Assembly (NCBI GenBank): GCA_947495425.1
Contig: CANLYR010000004.1
Coordinates: 1-64,000 of the forward strand
Reading direction: 5' to 3'
Length of the DNA stretch: 64,000 nucleotides
DNA from: an uncultured Aquimarina sp.
GTDB taxonomy: Bacteria; Bacteroidota; Bacteroidia; Flavobacteriales; Flavobacteriaceae
The notes under the pieces are model-generated. The model searched no databases. It saw only the letters and a list, made by a program, of their open reading frames with translations, and was not told the origin of the DNA. A program made the translations under genes and the position numbers. Below, piece by piece: positions 25,855-35,383 of the stretch (position 1 is its first letter; the number at the start of each line of letters is the position of its first letter).

Positions 25855-26103
25855 TTAATTATTTCTTAATGCCTCTATAAGCTCTTCTTTACTCATCTTT
25901 GATCTGCCCTGAATACTCACCTTTTTAGCTTGATCGTAAATCTCTTCTTTCGTTCTGTCTTCATATTTTGAAGCTTTTCCTCCTTTGGTACCACTATTTG
26001 GTGCATTGGCTATTCTGGCAGCCTTTTCTCTACTATATCCCTGATCACGTAATGCTTCATATTGCGCTTCGTTTTTAATACTTGGTCTAGTGTTCTCCAT
26101 CAT
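25855..26103 (-). CDS. Small Rho-N-domain-like protein
   Basis: 82 residues with two charged halves. The N-terminal part YEALRDQGYSREKAARIAN and C-terminal YDQAKKVSIQGRSKMSKEELIEALRNN look like a helical SAP/Rho-N-type nucleic-acid-binding motif. Such small proteins are common beside stress genes in Bacteroidota and are often described only as DUF or Rho-N-domain proteins. The start overlaps the MscS gene end by 17 bases, so it is translated with it. Function is not known. Confidence 0.75.
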   Translation of the reverse strand: MMENTRPSIKNEAQYEALRDQGYSREKAARIANAPNSGTKGGKASKYEDRTKEEIYDQAKKVSIQGRSKMSKEELIEALRNN

Positions 26104-26998
26104 TTTCTTCTTTTGTATTGATATCGACTATAGTTTTATCAGAAAAAGGATCAGATTTCTTAGTACCAGAACCATTCTTATGATACACATGAACTTCTCT
26201 TTGAGGAAAAGGTAACGAAATATCTTTATCTTCTAACCGCTTCTTAGCTTCTTCAACCGTAAAAAAATGGATTCTCCAATAATCATCTAATGATGCCCAA
26301 TATCTAAGCGATAATGTAACGGCACTATCACCAAGTTTTGAAACAACAACTTCTGGTGAGGGATCTTGGATCACACCCTCCTGACTGTTGATTAGATCTA
26401 AAAGGATGTTCTTTGCTTCTTTTATGTTACTATCGTATGAAACACCAATCTCTACGTTATCACGTCGAATTGGTTCTGAAGAATAATTGATGATGTTCTC
26501 ATTAGATAGCTTTCCGTTTGGAATGATTGCCAATTGATTTCCGAAAGTGTTTAATTTAGTCTTAAATATTGAAATTTCTTTTACTGTGCCAGAGACTCCT
26601 TGTGCTTCAATAAAATCGCCAATCTTAAAGGGTTTAAAAAATAAAATCAATACCCCTCCTGCAAAATTAGATAAAGATCCCTGCAACGCCAATCCAACTG
26701 CCAAACCTGCAGCACCTAGAATAGCTACCAACGAAGAAGATTGTACTCCCAATTGAGTAATGACCAATACAAGCAATAAAATTTTGAGTCCTATATTAAT
26801 TAGGTCATATAAAAATTGTTCTAAGGTCTCATCATAATCCTTTTTCTTAAAGAATTTGCGTAGTCCTCTACTAAACAAATTAATAATCCAAATTCCTACA
26901 AAGAAAATAACAATTGCTGATACTACACCAGGCACAAAATCCCATACCCATTCTAGAAATTGCTCCCAGTTTTCTTGTGTAAGTCCTAACTCTTCCAT
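26087..26998 (-). CDS. MscS-family mechanosensitive channel (copy 1)
   Basis: 303 residues: three N-terminal membrane helices, the pore helix with the Ala/Gly-rich repeat (LGAAGLAVGLALQGSLSNFAGG near 96-117), then the beta domain (FKIGDFIEAQGVSGTVKEI, IPNGKLSNENIINYS) and C-terminal alpha/beta domain (FPQREVHVY near 268-276). MscS channels open under membrane tension and save cells from hypo-osmotic shock. The small Rho-N-like gene overlaps its 3' end. A second MscS copy is at 37462, so the cell has at least two. Confidence 0.92.
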   Translation of the reverse strand: MEELGLTQENWEQFLEWVWDFVPGVVSAIVIFFVGIWIINLFSRGLRKFFKKKDYDETLEQFLYDLINIGLKILLLVLVITQLGVQSSSLVAILGAAGLAVGLALQGSLSNFAGGVLILFFKPFKIGDFIEAQGVSGTVKEISIFKTKLNTFGNQLAIIPNGKLSNENIINYSSEPIRRDNVEIGVSYDSNIKEAKNILLDLINSQEGVIQDPSPEVVVSKLGDSAVTLSLRYWASLDDYWRIHFFTVEEAKKRLEDKDISLPFPQREVHVYHKNGSGTKKSDPFSDKTIVDINTKEENDGEH

Positions 26999-27171
26999 TT
27001 TATAATTATTATTTTTATTACCTATCGAAAGGCTAAATATAAGTCAATTTTAAATCTATACGGTACTGACTTTTTAGTAAAAATTTTATTCGTACTATTT
27101 TTAAATTTCTTCATCTTAGAAATCTAACAGGAAATCAATACATATTGCAAATAGGTCTAATCTTTTTATTG

Positions 27172-27630
27172 TTAATACACTAATTTTGACTCAAAAGGTG
27201 CTGACCATTTTGATACGCGATCCACTGCAGGAATAAGCGTAGCAAAAACTTCAAATTTTCTTGAGTATACAGAAGTATTGTCTTGAAGTTTCCCAAGTTT
27301 AATTGTCATGGGTGTCTTGATACTTAGCTTCGATTTATTTGCTTCTTCGGCTCTTATCAAAATATGCTCTTTACATAAAAAATCATCTTTTCTCTCATTT
27401 CTAGATACTCGTAGTACTTTGGTATCATCCCAATTAGAAATCAGCACAGGCACATCTTTAACTCCATGAACATCATATACAAAAAGATGTAACATATATT
27501 CCATATTCCCAGAAATATCTAAGGGGTGAAGTTCTATTTCGGTACTTACAATTATGGTGTTTGATTTGGCATCATCTACATCAATATATTCCGGAATTTT
27601 ATCTAAAATTACTTCAACTATCTTTGCCAT
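27172..27630 (-). CDS. Hypothetical protein
   Basis: 152 residues without a signal peptide or membrane helix. The sequence is mostly beta-strand-like with some repeated hydrophobic positions (TEIELHPLDISGNMEYMLHLFVYDVHG), and ends in SKWSAPFESKLVY. I do not recognise the family. The gene is isolated, with about 170 bases before the MscS gene and 180 after a tiny membrane ORF, all in the same direction. Confidence 0.65.
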   Translation of the reverse strand: MAKIVEVILDKIPEYIDVDDAKSNTIIVSTEIELHPLDISGNMEYMLHLFVYDVHGVKDVPVLISNWDDTKVLRVSRNERKDDFLCKEHILIRAEEANKSKLSIKTPMTIKLGKLQDNTSVYSRKFEVFATLIPAVDRVSKWSAPFESKLVY

Positions 27631-27811
27631 ACTAATGTTGTTTTGTTTTTGTTTAGCTAAAATTATTCTGTTTCTCTCTAAAAACCTAAATTTGATGCAA
27701 GGAAATTTACATTAGTCTGATTGATTTTAGATAAAAATCATGTTATGATCATTCCCAGCAAAACTATGCACTACCCCATTGGCTGGCAAATGAGTCTATT
27801 TTTTTAATGAC

Positions 27812-27964
27812 TTAAAAAAATTCTAAAAATACTCCCGAGGCAATCACTCCTATAATCAGCAATATCAACACCAGTATTATGAACTTTGTTCCTGTTTTTG
27901 TCTTGGTATTTTTCTGAAAAATATAATCTCTTCTTTCTTCTTCTTCTTCTTTTACGAATTTCAT
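27812..27964 (-). CDS. Small single-helix membrane protein
   Basis: 50 residues: a charged N-terminus (MKFVKEEEEERRDYIFQKN, residues 1-19), then one membrane helix (FIILVLILLIIGVIASGVFLEFF near 28-50). ATG at 27964. It is immediately downstream of the aldehyde dehydrogenase on the same strand (25 bases). The composition is that of small stress-linked membrane proteins. It is not in a family I can name. Confidence 0.5.
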   Translation of the reverse strand: MKFVKEEEEERRDYIFQKNTKTKTGTKFIILVLILLIIGVIASGVFLEFF

Positions 27965-27989
27965 TTTTGTATATTTAATTTAATTTTTA

Positions 27990-29351
27990 TTATTTTATAT
28001 AAACTGTTTTCTTATTCACAAACTCCATGATTCCTTCTTTAGAAAGTTCACGACCATATCCGGATGCTTTGGTTCCTCCAAAAGGTAATCTTGGATCTGA
28101 TTTTACCATTTCATTGATAAAATAAGCACCATCATCTATACGACCAACTTGTTTTCTAGCTTCTTCGATATCTTGAGTAAACAACATCGTACCTAATCCA
28201 AAAGACGATTGCGAAGCTAACTCAAGAGCATGGCTTCTGTCTTTGGCTCTGATTACAGCAGCTACAGGACCAAAAACTTCTTCATCAAATGCAGGCATTC
28301 CTGGTATTACATTGCCAAGTATGGTAGGTTCAAAAAATATATTATTTCTTACATTACCTACCACCACGATGGCACCCTTTTCTACAGATTCGTCGACTTG
28401 ACGTTGTACTTCTTCAGCAATGTCAACTCTGGCCAATGTACTTAATTCAGTTTTTGGATCCGATGGTGCTCCAAATCGTATATCGCTTAATGCATTTTTA
28501 AATTTCTCTAAAAATTCATCATAAATTTCTTCTACCACGATAAAACGCTTTGCTGCAATACAACTTTGTCCTGCATTTTGCATTCTGGCCTTGACTATGG
28601 TACTCATGTGGGTGTCGAGATCAGCATCTTCCCAGATAACACAGGCATTATTACCTCCCAATTCTAGCACCGTTTTTTTGAGATTTTTGCCTGCTATTTC
28701 GGCAATGGCACGGCCGGCTTTTTCACTTCCGGTGAGGCTTACTGCTTTTATAATATCACTTCCAATTATTTTTTCAATTTGATCATGTGTAGAGAGTATC
28801 GTTTGAAAGCAGCCTACAGGATATCCAGCTGCTTCAAAAAGATCCTGAATAGCAAGGGCACAACCCGTAACATTATTTGCATGTTTTAGCAATGCTGTAT
28901 TTCCTGCTGTCAAAGTTGGAACAGCAAAACGCATGACTTGCCAAAAAGGATAGTTCCAAGGCATGATAGCCAATATACAACCCAATGGATCGTAACTAAT
29001 AAAAGTTTCTTGTGCCTCAGTTTCTATAAGTTCGTCTGCCAGGAATTCTTCAGCATTTTTTTCATAAAAATCAATTAACCAAATACATTTTTCAATTTCA
29101 GCTATGCTTTCTCGATAAGGCTTACCCATTTCCTTGGTGATCAAATTTGCATATTTTTCTTTTTGCTCCTCTAATACATCAGCTAATTTTTTTAAAAGCT
29201 CAGTACGATCCTGTAGTTGCTCCTTTTTCCAATCTAGAAATACCTCTTCAGATTTTTGTAGCGAAGTGTCGATTTCATCATCTGTGAATAATGTATATTC
29301 TTTTAAACTCTCTCCTGTAAAGGGATAAGATGTAGTGATTGTTTTTGGCAT
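27990..29351 (-). CDS. NAD(P)-dependent aldehyde dehydrogenase (succinate-semialdehyde type)
   Basis: 453 residues, full aldehyde dehydrogenase superfamily length. Catalytic Cys264 (GQSCIAAKRF) and general base Glu230 (LELGGNNA). The cofactor site shows MPWNYPFWQ near 130-137 and LTGSEKAGRA near 206-215. Similar Flavobacteria enzymes are annotated as succinate-semialdehyde dehydrogenase, but substrate cannot be told from sequence. It may protect against reactive aldehydes. A small membrane ORF lies just downstream. Confidence 0.9.
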   Translation of the reverse strand: MPKTITTSYPFTGESLKEYTLFTDDEIDTSLQKSEEVFLDWKKEQLQDRTELLKKLADVLEEQKEKYANLITKEMGKPYRESIAEIEKCIWLIDFYEKNAEEFLADELIETEAQETFISYDPLGCILAIMPWNYPFWQVMRFAVPTLTAGNTALLKHANNVTGCALAIQDLFEAAGYPVGCFQTILSTHDQIEKIIGSDIIKAVSLTGSEKAGRAIAEIAGKNLKKTVLELGGNNACVIWEDADLDTHMSTIVKARMQNAGQSCIAAKRFIVVEEIYDEFLEKFKNALSDIRFGAPSDPKTELSTLARVDIAEEVQRQVDESVEKGAIVVVGNVRNNIFFEPTILGNVIPGMPAFDEEVFGPVAAVIRAKDRSHALELASQSSFGLGTMLFTQDIEEARKQVGRIDDGAYFINEMVKSDPRLPFGGTKASGYGRELSKEGIMEFVNKKTVYIK

Positions 29352-29540
29352 GGGATCTTATTTTGATTTATAAAACAAAGATAGATTGAGCGTAACTTTT
29401 GAATGAACGCTTTTGATACAATTGTTAATTCGTTTGCAAAAATCATTTCCGTTAACATCCCTACGGTTTGAGTCAAAGCCTGTCGTCATTTTACTTGAAA
29501 TTTGTAATAATTAATTTAAAAACTTCAAAACATAATAACG

Positions 29541-29870
29541 ATGAGCGACAGTGGAAATACATTTTTAGGAATATTAGCAGGTACAGCAATTGGCGCTACT
29601 CTAGGTATCTTATTTGCTCCTGATAAAGGAGTGAATACAAGAGGTAGAATAGCACATGAAGCACAAATAGCAAAAGATAATCTGGCAAGAGAAGCTTCTA
29701 ACTTACAAAATACAATTGCAAGTACGGTTTCTGACAAAAAAGAAACGTTAGATACAAAAATAGAATCATTAGTTTCTGATGCTAGTTATAAAGCAGATGA
29801 TGTCATTACTTCTCTTGAAAAAAAATTAAGAGAATTAAAAGCTAGGAACAAAAAATTACAAAAATCATAA
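29541..29870 (+). CDS. YtxH-domain membrane-associated stress protein
   Basis: 109 residues. An N-terminal glycine/alanine-rich membrane helix with the YtxH motif FLGILAGTAIGATLGILFAPDKG (residues 8-30) is followed by a long charged helical tail with heptad-like repeats (residues 40-109). YtxH proteins are associated with general stress in Bacillus. The stop overlaps the next start by one base (TAATG). The three genes 29541-30430 form one operon. Confidence 0.82.
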   Translation: MSDSGNTFLGILAGTAIGATLGILFAPDKGVNTRGRIAHEAQIAKDNLAREASNLQNTIASTVSDKKETLDTKIESLVSDASYKADDVITSLEKKLRELKARNKKLQKS

Positions 29871-30217
29871 TGGGTGTAATTAAGGCAATAAACGAAACTT
29901 CTGATAAAGCTTATAGTTCTGGAGAAACATATGTTAAAACTTCTCAAGAATATTATAAACTGAAAGCTTTTCAGCAGTTGGCAAGAGCATTTACATTTTT
30001 GAGCAAGCTCGCCATTATTGGTGGCTTGCTTTTTCTTGGATTGATATTCCTGACTGTTTCAGGAGCAATTTGGTTGGGTAAATTTATCGGTAGTACAGCA
30101 TTGGCGTGCCTAATAACTGCTGGGGCTCTCTTTGTCTTTACCGCTATTGCATATCTTGTACGTGCATACATCGATAAAAATGTTATTAAAAAAATGTCTC
30201 AAGAATTTTTTGACTGA
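29870..30217 (+). CDS. Holin-X-like (Phage_holin_3_6-type) membrane protein
   Basis: 115 residues with two adjacent membrane helices (about 47-65 and 78-98), each glycine/alanine-rich. A polar helical N-terminus and C-terminus resemble the holin superfamily III members found in chromosomal stress operons rather than true phage lysis genes. No endolysin or other phage gene is near, so a housekeeping envelope role is more likely. Coupled by a TAATG overlap with the YtxH gene upstream; the third gene follows after 9 bases. Confidence 0.75.
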   Translation: MGVIKAINETSDKAYSSGETYVKTSQEYYKLKAFQQLARAFTFLSKLAIIGGLLFLGLIFLTVSGAIWLGKFIGSTALACLITAGALFVFTAIAYLVRAYIDKNVIKKMSQEFFD

Positions 30218-30226
30218 TTTTACGCT

Positions 30227-30430
30227 ATGAAAAAAACATATACCTCCTTTAAAGAAATAGAACAAGATTTGCGTAAACTCAATTTACAACGTCAGATAAG
30301 CCTGGAAGAAATGAAGCTTCTAAAATCTGAATTTAAAGAAGATTTACAGCCTTATCAATGGGTTTCTACACTACTAAGTGCTGTAAAAAAGTATGGAATA
30401 TTTTATATGATTAAAAGACTTTTTAGATAA
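30227..30430 (+). CDS. Small operon partner of YtxH/holin-like genes
   Basis: 67 residues: a helical charged N-terminal half (KKTYTSFKEIEQDLRKLNLQ) and a short C-terminal amphipathic stretch with a basic end (FYMIKRLFR). It follows the holin-like gene by 9 bases on the same strand, so the three form an operon. The pattern (small soluble partner after YtxH-holin) recurs in Flavobacteria; I can place it only loosely near the DUF6327-type family. Function unknown. Confidence 0.65.
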   Translation: MKKTYTSFKEIEQDLRKLNLQRQISLEEMKLLKSEFKEDLQPYQWVSTLLSAVKKYGIFYMIKRLFR

Positions 30431-30435
30431 ATCAA

Positions 30436-31503
30436 TCAGGTCGTCAACGTTACAAATTCTTCAGTAGGTAGCTCGACTTTATTCTTAAAATCATTAGGAC
30501 TTATATCATATTTATCTTTAAAAATCTTAGAAAAATAACTCCTACTACTAAATCCAATTGAGTACACAATTTCTGAGATATTCATATCAGTAGTTCTAAT
30601 CAAATCTCTGGCTGCTTCTAGTCTTACATGTCGAATATATTCTGTCACTGTTCTGGCATACAATAGCTTAAACCCTTCCTGAAGCTTCGCTTGTGGTAAA
30701 CCTGTTTCTTCTGATAGCTGTTCCAAAGAATAGTCTTTTGCTACATCTTTAATAATATTCTTAGCCAGATTTCGTATTAGCTTTAATTCTCTTTTTAACA
30801 ATGTGGTCGACAGCACTTCTTCTTTCATAGCCCGATCATGTTGCTGGATATGTATAGATAAGATTTGATATATCATACCCTCAATCTGCAATATACGTAT
30901 CATCCCTTTTTGCTTAATTTTTCTCAAAGCCCCTATTTTATCTGCTAATTTTAGATTATACGTGCCAAAATAGGCAAATGCTTTCTCATGATCTTCATCC
31001 ATAAAAACTCTATATAGTTTTTCATTAAGCTGGGATACATTGTTGAGTCTTTTTTTTAAGTACTTTTTTCTAGCTATTTGTATTATATTGATTTCTAATT
31101 TTTCTTCCTTTGGAAAATAACCATAATTATATCCACCATCACGACTTGTAATAATAACAGACTGAAACTGTTCTAAGGTGTGGATCTCATTTTGGTATCC
31201 AAATCGATGACCACAATGTCCTTCTAAACAGTAAGCGAAATGAATTGGATTATATGCTGAAGCATCCATAATTAACACAACCTCTTTATGAAAAATAATA
31301 TCATACTCTAACAAATTTACACCCCAATCAAATGTTATAAATCGGATCGTACCATGTGCATTGAGGTTATTAACTGTAAGTGTAAATTCTCCCCATCGCT
31401 CTTCAATATTCCCTCCTATTACATCCTGAATTTGCCTAACAGTTCCCTCTGTATCTTTAGCAGTAATATTAATTTCTACAGCAATTGTATTTTCAGTGTG
31501 CAT
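30436..31503 (-). CDS. AraC-type transcriptional regulator (paralogue 3)
   Basis: 355 residues. The sensor region contains GTIRFITFDWGVNLLEYDI near 52-70, nearly the same as in paralogue 5. C-terminal AraC double HTH: SLEQLSEETGLPQAKLQEGFKLLY, then ISEIVYSIGFSSRSYFSKIFKDKYDISP. It is convergent with the YtxH operon with only 5 bases between stops. Upstream (minus) lies a 200-base region and then a secreted-protein gene in the same orientation with its own terminator. The inducer is unknown. Confidence 0.88.
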   Translation of the reverse strand: MHTENTIAVEINITAKDTEGTVRQIQDVIGGNIEERWGEFTLTVNNLNAHGTIRFITFDWGVNLLEYDIIFHKEVVLIMDASAYNPIHFAYCLEGHCGHRFGYQNEIHTLEQFQSVIITSRDGGYNYGYFPKEEKLEINIIQIARKKYLKKRLNNVSQLNEKLYRVFMDEDHEKAFAYFGTYNLKLADKIGALRKIKQKGMIRILQIEGMIYQILSIHIQQHDRAMKEEVLSTTLLKRELKLIRNLAKNIIKDVAKDYSLEQLSEETGLPQAKLQEGFKLLYARTVTEYIRHVRLEAARDLIRTTDMNISEIVYSIGFSSRSYFSKIFKDKYDISPNDFKNKVELPTEEFVTLTT

Positions 31504-31656
31504 GACAAAAAAGTATTATAACTGTTAATTTTGTTTAAATTTCTATCAAAAATAATAAACAAAATTATGTTTTCATTCTTAGATTTTCTAAGATTTTGTT
31601 AAGATACGGCAAAAAAAAGCACTTTGTCATTGAAATACGTACTTACTTTAAAATAA

Positions 31657-31679
31657 AAAACTCCCGAATTGGGAGTTTT
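31657..31679 (-). terminator. Intrinsic terminator after secreted-protein gene
   Basis: 9-bp arms (AAAACTCCC at 31657-31665, GGGAGTTTT at 31671-31679) with a 5-base loop. Read on the minus strand it is followed by TTTATTTT. It sits 26 bases beyond the stop of the 31706 gene. Confidence 0.85.
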
Positions 31680-31705
31680 AAATCATTTATGTTATGAATA
31701 CACTC

Positions 31706-32173
31706 TTAGATAGAGTCGAACTCATCTACAAAGAAGTAATCTCTGTCTGCATTATTTACAAAGTATACGCCTTCACCGAAAATATATTCAACATTTTTCT
31801 TATCAACGATTACTTTAAATCCACGTTCTGTAGGTTTTAACTCAAAACTATCGTTAGCATCTTTTGTATACCTTAGTACGATATATTTATCGTAATCGCT
31901 ATACATATCATTATCAACATATATAAGTTTCGTTACTTGCGCATCAGTGGTTTTTATATTTTGATTTAATTCTCCTTTTTCTTTTGGATCTAATTTAAGA
32001 GGAGTTTTGCTAGTTTTATATACGGTCAGTCGGTAAGGAATAGTTTTACCATCCTTTTTAAACTCATAAGTTTTTGTTGTTCTTGTTTTCATCATTTGCG
32101 AATTGCTTTGTGCAATTGCGCCCGTTAATGTAAACGTAATTAGTAAAGTTGCTATTAATTTTATGGTTTTCAT
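31706..32173 (-). CDS. Secreted hypothetical protein
   Basis: 155 residues with a signal peptide (MKTIKLIATLLITFTLTGAIA, likely cut after IAQ). The mature domain is mostly beta-strand and charged, with a Tyr-rich C-terminus (YVDNDMYSDYDKYIVLRYTKD, FVNNADRDYFFVDEF). I do not recognise the family. It follows the second Dps gene by 33 bases on the same strand, and a terminator follows, so the two probably make one transcript. Confidence 0.7.
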   Translation of the reverse strand: MKTIKLIATLLITFTLTGAIAQSNSQMMKTRTTKTYEFKKDGKTIPYRLTVYKTSKTPLKLDPKEKGELNQNIKTTDAQVTKLIYVDNDMYSDYDKYIVLRYTKDANDSFELKPTERGFKVIVDKKNVEYIFGEGVYFVNNADRDYFFVDEFDSI

Positions 32174-32206
32174 TTTATATAATTTTAAATAGTTATTAAT
32201 TCAGAT

Positions 32207-32716
32207 TTATTGTGCTTCTTTAATCATGCTCGTATCCAAGTGATCTGCTGTGTTTTTGGACCAGGCATTCAACATCCAGCTTGATTTCTCTAGCTCCCCT
32301 ATATATGCGCCTATCATATCAATAGTCCCTTCATCTCCTGCTTCGTCTGCATGTGTTAATACTACACGCATTTGGGCTAAAATCTTTTTGTGATCTCCCA
32401 AAAGTTCATGTACCATTTCGGTATCTTTCATCAAAGGTGTAGTTTCATCTACGGTTGCTATCTTTAGATATTCTTTAAACTGACTTACGGGGTGATGTTG
32501 TAATGTTAAGACACGCTCGGCGATTTCGTCAATTTTCACTTTGGCATCATTATAGAGTTCTTCAAATTTTACGTGAAGATCAAAAAAGTTTTTTCCTAAA
32601 ATATTCCAGTGAAAACCTCTTAATTTTTGATAGTATACATTGAAGTCTGCTAAAAGTATGTTCAATTCTAATACTACAGGTAAAAGCTTTTTCTCATTCA
32701 TGTTCAGATAATTCAT
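32207..32716 (-). CDS. dps: Dps-family ferritin-like DNA-protection protein (copy 2)
   Basis: 169 residues. Ferroxidase ligands at exactly the Dps spacing: His36 (FHWNILG), His48 (DLHVKFE), Glu52, Asp63 and Glu67 (DEIAERV). Unlike copy 1 it has no Lys-rich N-terminal tail, but it has a C-terminal extension (TADHLDTSMIKEAQ). Both copies keep full active sites, so they are not redundant pseudogenes; they may differ in DNA binding or timing. It shares a transcript with the secreted protein downstream. Confidence 0.93.
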   Translation of the reverse strand: MNYLNMNEKKLLPVVLELNILLADFNVYYQKLRGFHWNILGKNFFDLHVKFEELYNDAKVKIDEIAERVLTLQHHPVSQFKEYLKIATVDETTPLMKDTEMVHELLGDHKKILAQMRVVLTHADEAGDEGTIDMIGAYIGELEKSSWMLNAWSKNTADHLDTSMIKEAQ

Positions 32717-33008
32717 AGCGTTTTTTTTAAAAATTAATACTGCTGAAATTCAACAATATAGTTTTATCCTTATTTGTCTTACACAAAAATACGTTGAGCA
32801 AAAAGGGATCTTTTGCTCATTTACTAATTATCTTAACTCTATCGTAAATGACCTCTAAGACAAGCTTATAAGGGTTTCAGAAGAAAAGAATTTCAAAATG
32901 ACTAAGCTAGGCTGAGCGCATTAAAACCTGGATTATCGACTATAGTGCATGCCTTCGAACTATGAACTAACACTATGTAAGAAATGGAAATCGTTACTGC
33001 ATAAGTAT

Positions 33009-33611
33009 CTAGGTAATCAGTGGTCTTAGATTGATATAACTATAGTTTATCTCACCTATATGCTTATATTCTGTTTCGTGATCATGAAGTTTTCCCCATT
33101 TAAAATTATCACCAAATTCTTCATCATTATATTGGTCAAGTAGGTTTTCAGAAATTAAAATGTATTCGTCCGCTGGTACTCTATTTTTGAGTAACCGATG
33201 AGCAACAATTACATCTTCACCCATAAGTTTGATGTTTTTTCCGATCGGAACTGCACTAATTTGTTTTCCGTAGTGTAATACTATTTTCAGGCCCAACATA
33301 TCCGAAATGTTATCTCGCTCAGCATTGTGCTTATGTTGTTTATGGAGTGCATTTAACTTTGCATAAAATTCGGTATAGAAATATTTGCATTGATCTACGA
33401 GTGCTTTTAATGGTGGTAATGCTCCTGTTTTATAAAATAAAACCGCATCACCTTCGATCTCTGATACTTTTAATCCTATTTTGTTCGCATAAATAACTTT
33501 GTTGAGTAATGCAGGGATGACCTCTGCACTCAATTCAATACCTGTTGAACTCATAAATTGTGTAAACCCACTGATGTCGGGAATACAGATTAAGCCTGGT
33601 TCAGATTCCAT
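33009..33611 (-). CDS. DUF2652 protein with adenylate-cyclase-like fold
   Basis: 200 residues. It begins CIPDISGFTQFM (Asp12 region) and continues with EIEGDAVLFYK near 52-62, matching the two aspartate-bearing strands of class III nucleotide cyclase domains. These are features of DUF2652. It has a single cyclase-like domain and no transmembrane segment. Whether it makes cAMP is unknown, since the later substrate-binding residues are not obvious. It follows the DUF2254 membrane gene by 10 bases in the same direction, so they are co-transcribed. Confidence 0.8.
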   Translation of the reverse strand: MESEPGLICIPDISGFTQFMSSTGIELSAEVIPALLNKVIYANKIGLKVSEIEGDAVLFYKTGALPPLKALVDQCKYFYTEFYAKLNALHKQHKHNAERDNISDMLGLKIVLHYGKQISAVPIGKNIKLMGEDVIVAHRLLKNRVPADEYILISENLLDQYNDEEFGDNFKWGKLHDHETEYKHIGEINYSYINLRPLIT

Positions 33612-33621
33612 AAAATTCTCC

Positions 33622-34905
33622 TTATTTTTTTAACAGTTCCAAGATACGCTTTAGATCTTGGTTATTGCTAATATTATTTTTTAAATCATTATCCAAAGCT
33701 TCAATCTCATCTTGTATTGCATTTTTATACTCTGGATATATTTCATTACTATTTTTTACAAAAAGTAAAGCACTCAAAAGTTCATACGATACAGTACTGT
33801 CTGCTTTAGCATACATACGGATGGGCTCTATTACGATACGCATTAATTCTGAAGCACTAATTTTGTTATGAATGATAGTTACATCACATTGTTCTATCTG
33901 TATCTTAGTTTTGGGTTTAATTTTTAATGCTTGATAGACTAACTGCCCCAATTTTGAAATAGCATTAATGGCGGTTCCCGGATCATTAATCCCTGGAGAC
34001 AAAGCTTTCACTGCCACCTCTGTTAATTTTATCATTCCGCCAACACCACTATCATCTTCATGACGGTTGGATAAAATATATAAACAAATATGCAAAGACT
34101 CTAATTCTTCTTCAGAGATTGGAGCTTTAATACGTAGTATTGGATCTCCTTTCCAGATATGCTGATCTGCATAAGGAATAATGTCTATTATATTTTCTTT
34201 GTCTTTCAAAGAATCCTGAAGCAATTCAACATCGAAAGACCTGTAATACCCCGTTTTATTACTATACACCGTCTTCCAATATTGCTCTGAGATCTCTCGA
34301 ACTGCGAAATCATTATCTTCCTGTTCCGTTATTTCATCGTTGAGTAGCTTCGTACTGGATGCAAAAATCTTATCAATGATGTTATGTATTTGTATCGCCT
34401 GGGATATACTATGAATGAAATATACAAATAGACCAATACAGAATGTTCCCAAGACTGCGGCAATCATTACAGAAAACCCAACCGCATTTGTAGATGCACC
34501 ATAGGCCCCCAATGACATTAAAACAATTATAGTATATAATATAGTACCTATATAAAATCCTAATATAATTTGATGTTTTTTGTTTGAAATTAAACCCGGT
34601 AGAAGTCTTGGAGAAAAATTTGAAGACGCTTGATTTAATACCACCATCACCATAGTAAAGCTAAATACTGTTAACGACAATATCCCACCAAATAATGTAG
34701 ATAAAATTGTTCTGGCGGTTTCATTATCCTGCACTAATAAATAAGGTACTTCTTTTTTAAATGCATTAATGACTTCGAGATGCTCTACAAATAGTAAGAT
34801 AATTGCCAAAAAGAAGAACCCTGAACTAATTAGTACGGGATAAAAGGCGATACTATAAAATATTGTGCTCTTTAACCTTTTTAGAAATTTTAATGTCGAC
34901 TTCAT
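33622..34905 (-). CDS. DUF2254-family predicted membrane protein
   Basis: 427 residues. Four membrane helices in the first ~170 residues, with the family motif FTMVMVVLNQASSNFSPRLLPGL at about 82-104. A large soluble C-terminal domain follows (190-427), including the conserved VAVKALSPGINDPGTAINAI near 304-323. The family is widespread but uncharacterised, and the domain arrangement suggests a membrane-anchored cytoplasmic module. It heads a two-gene unit with the DUF2652 cyclase-like protein. Confidence 0.85.
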   Translation of the reverse strand: MKSTLKFLKRLKSTIFYSIAFYPVLISSGFFFLAIILLFVEHLEVINAFKKEVPYLLVQDNETARTILSTLFGGILSLTVFSFTMVMVVLNQASSNFSPRLLPGLISNKKHQIILGFYIGTILYTIIVLMSLGAYGASTNAVGFSVMIAAVLGTFCIGLFVYFIHSISQAIQIHNIIDKIFASSTKLLNDEITEQEDNDFAVREISEQYWKTVYSNKTGYYRSFDVELLQDSLKDKENIIDIIPYADQHIWKGDPILRIKAPISEEELESLHICLYILSNRHEDDSGVGGMIKLTEVAVKALSPGINDPGTAINAISKLGQLVYQALKIKPKTKIQIEQCDVTIIHNKISASELMRIVIEPIRMYAKADSTVSYELLSALLFVKNSNEIYPEYKNAIQDEIEALDNDLKNNISNNQDLKRILELLKK

Positions 34906-35383
34906 AATAAAACATTAGTTTTTATAGCAACGTTAATTAGCGGTGTTTTGGGTTTTCGAAATTCAGTCGATATGTCCATCATTTCTTACGTATAGTTTTT
35001 TTTTCATAGCTTTTTGGCGTACAAATAATATACTGCTTTTGGATCAGAAAAAATCAAGTATTATATAAGAACACATACCACTTTGATTTAATGAATTGAT
35101 ATAAATCACAATTTGAGAAATTAATCTTGGGTTTTGGTGTGCAATTGCAACGTTTATTAACTCAATACCTATTGATGATATTCTTCATGCAATCTGGCTT
35201 CACTATCAAAACAGTCAATGAAAATTGTATATGCGCACAACTTATCGAAACATCAATCTTACTTTTGAACCATAAATAGGGGCTGCTATCTAAGTTAAAA
35301 CTCATAAAACATATAAATAGAGCAAATGTAATGTGTTAATACTCGGTAGCCCTTATCATTCTTAAATTAAAAACCTTTTTATT
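34906..35383. other. Divergent intergenic region
   Basis: About 480 bases between the DUF2254 gene (minus) and a lipoprotein gene (plus). No ORF or convincing promoter match found; it should contain both promoters. Confidence 0.55.

Noticed and set aside
29870..30217. Holin-like gene as evidence of prophage
   Set aside because: No endolysin, integrase, terminase or structural gene is nearby; the YtxH context points to a chromosomal stress operon.
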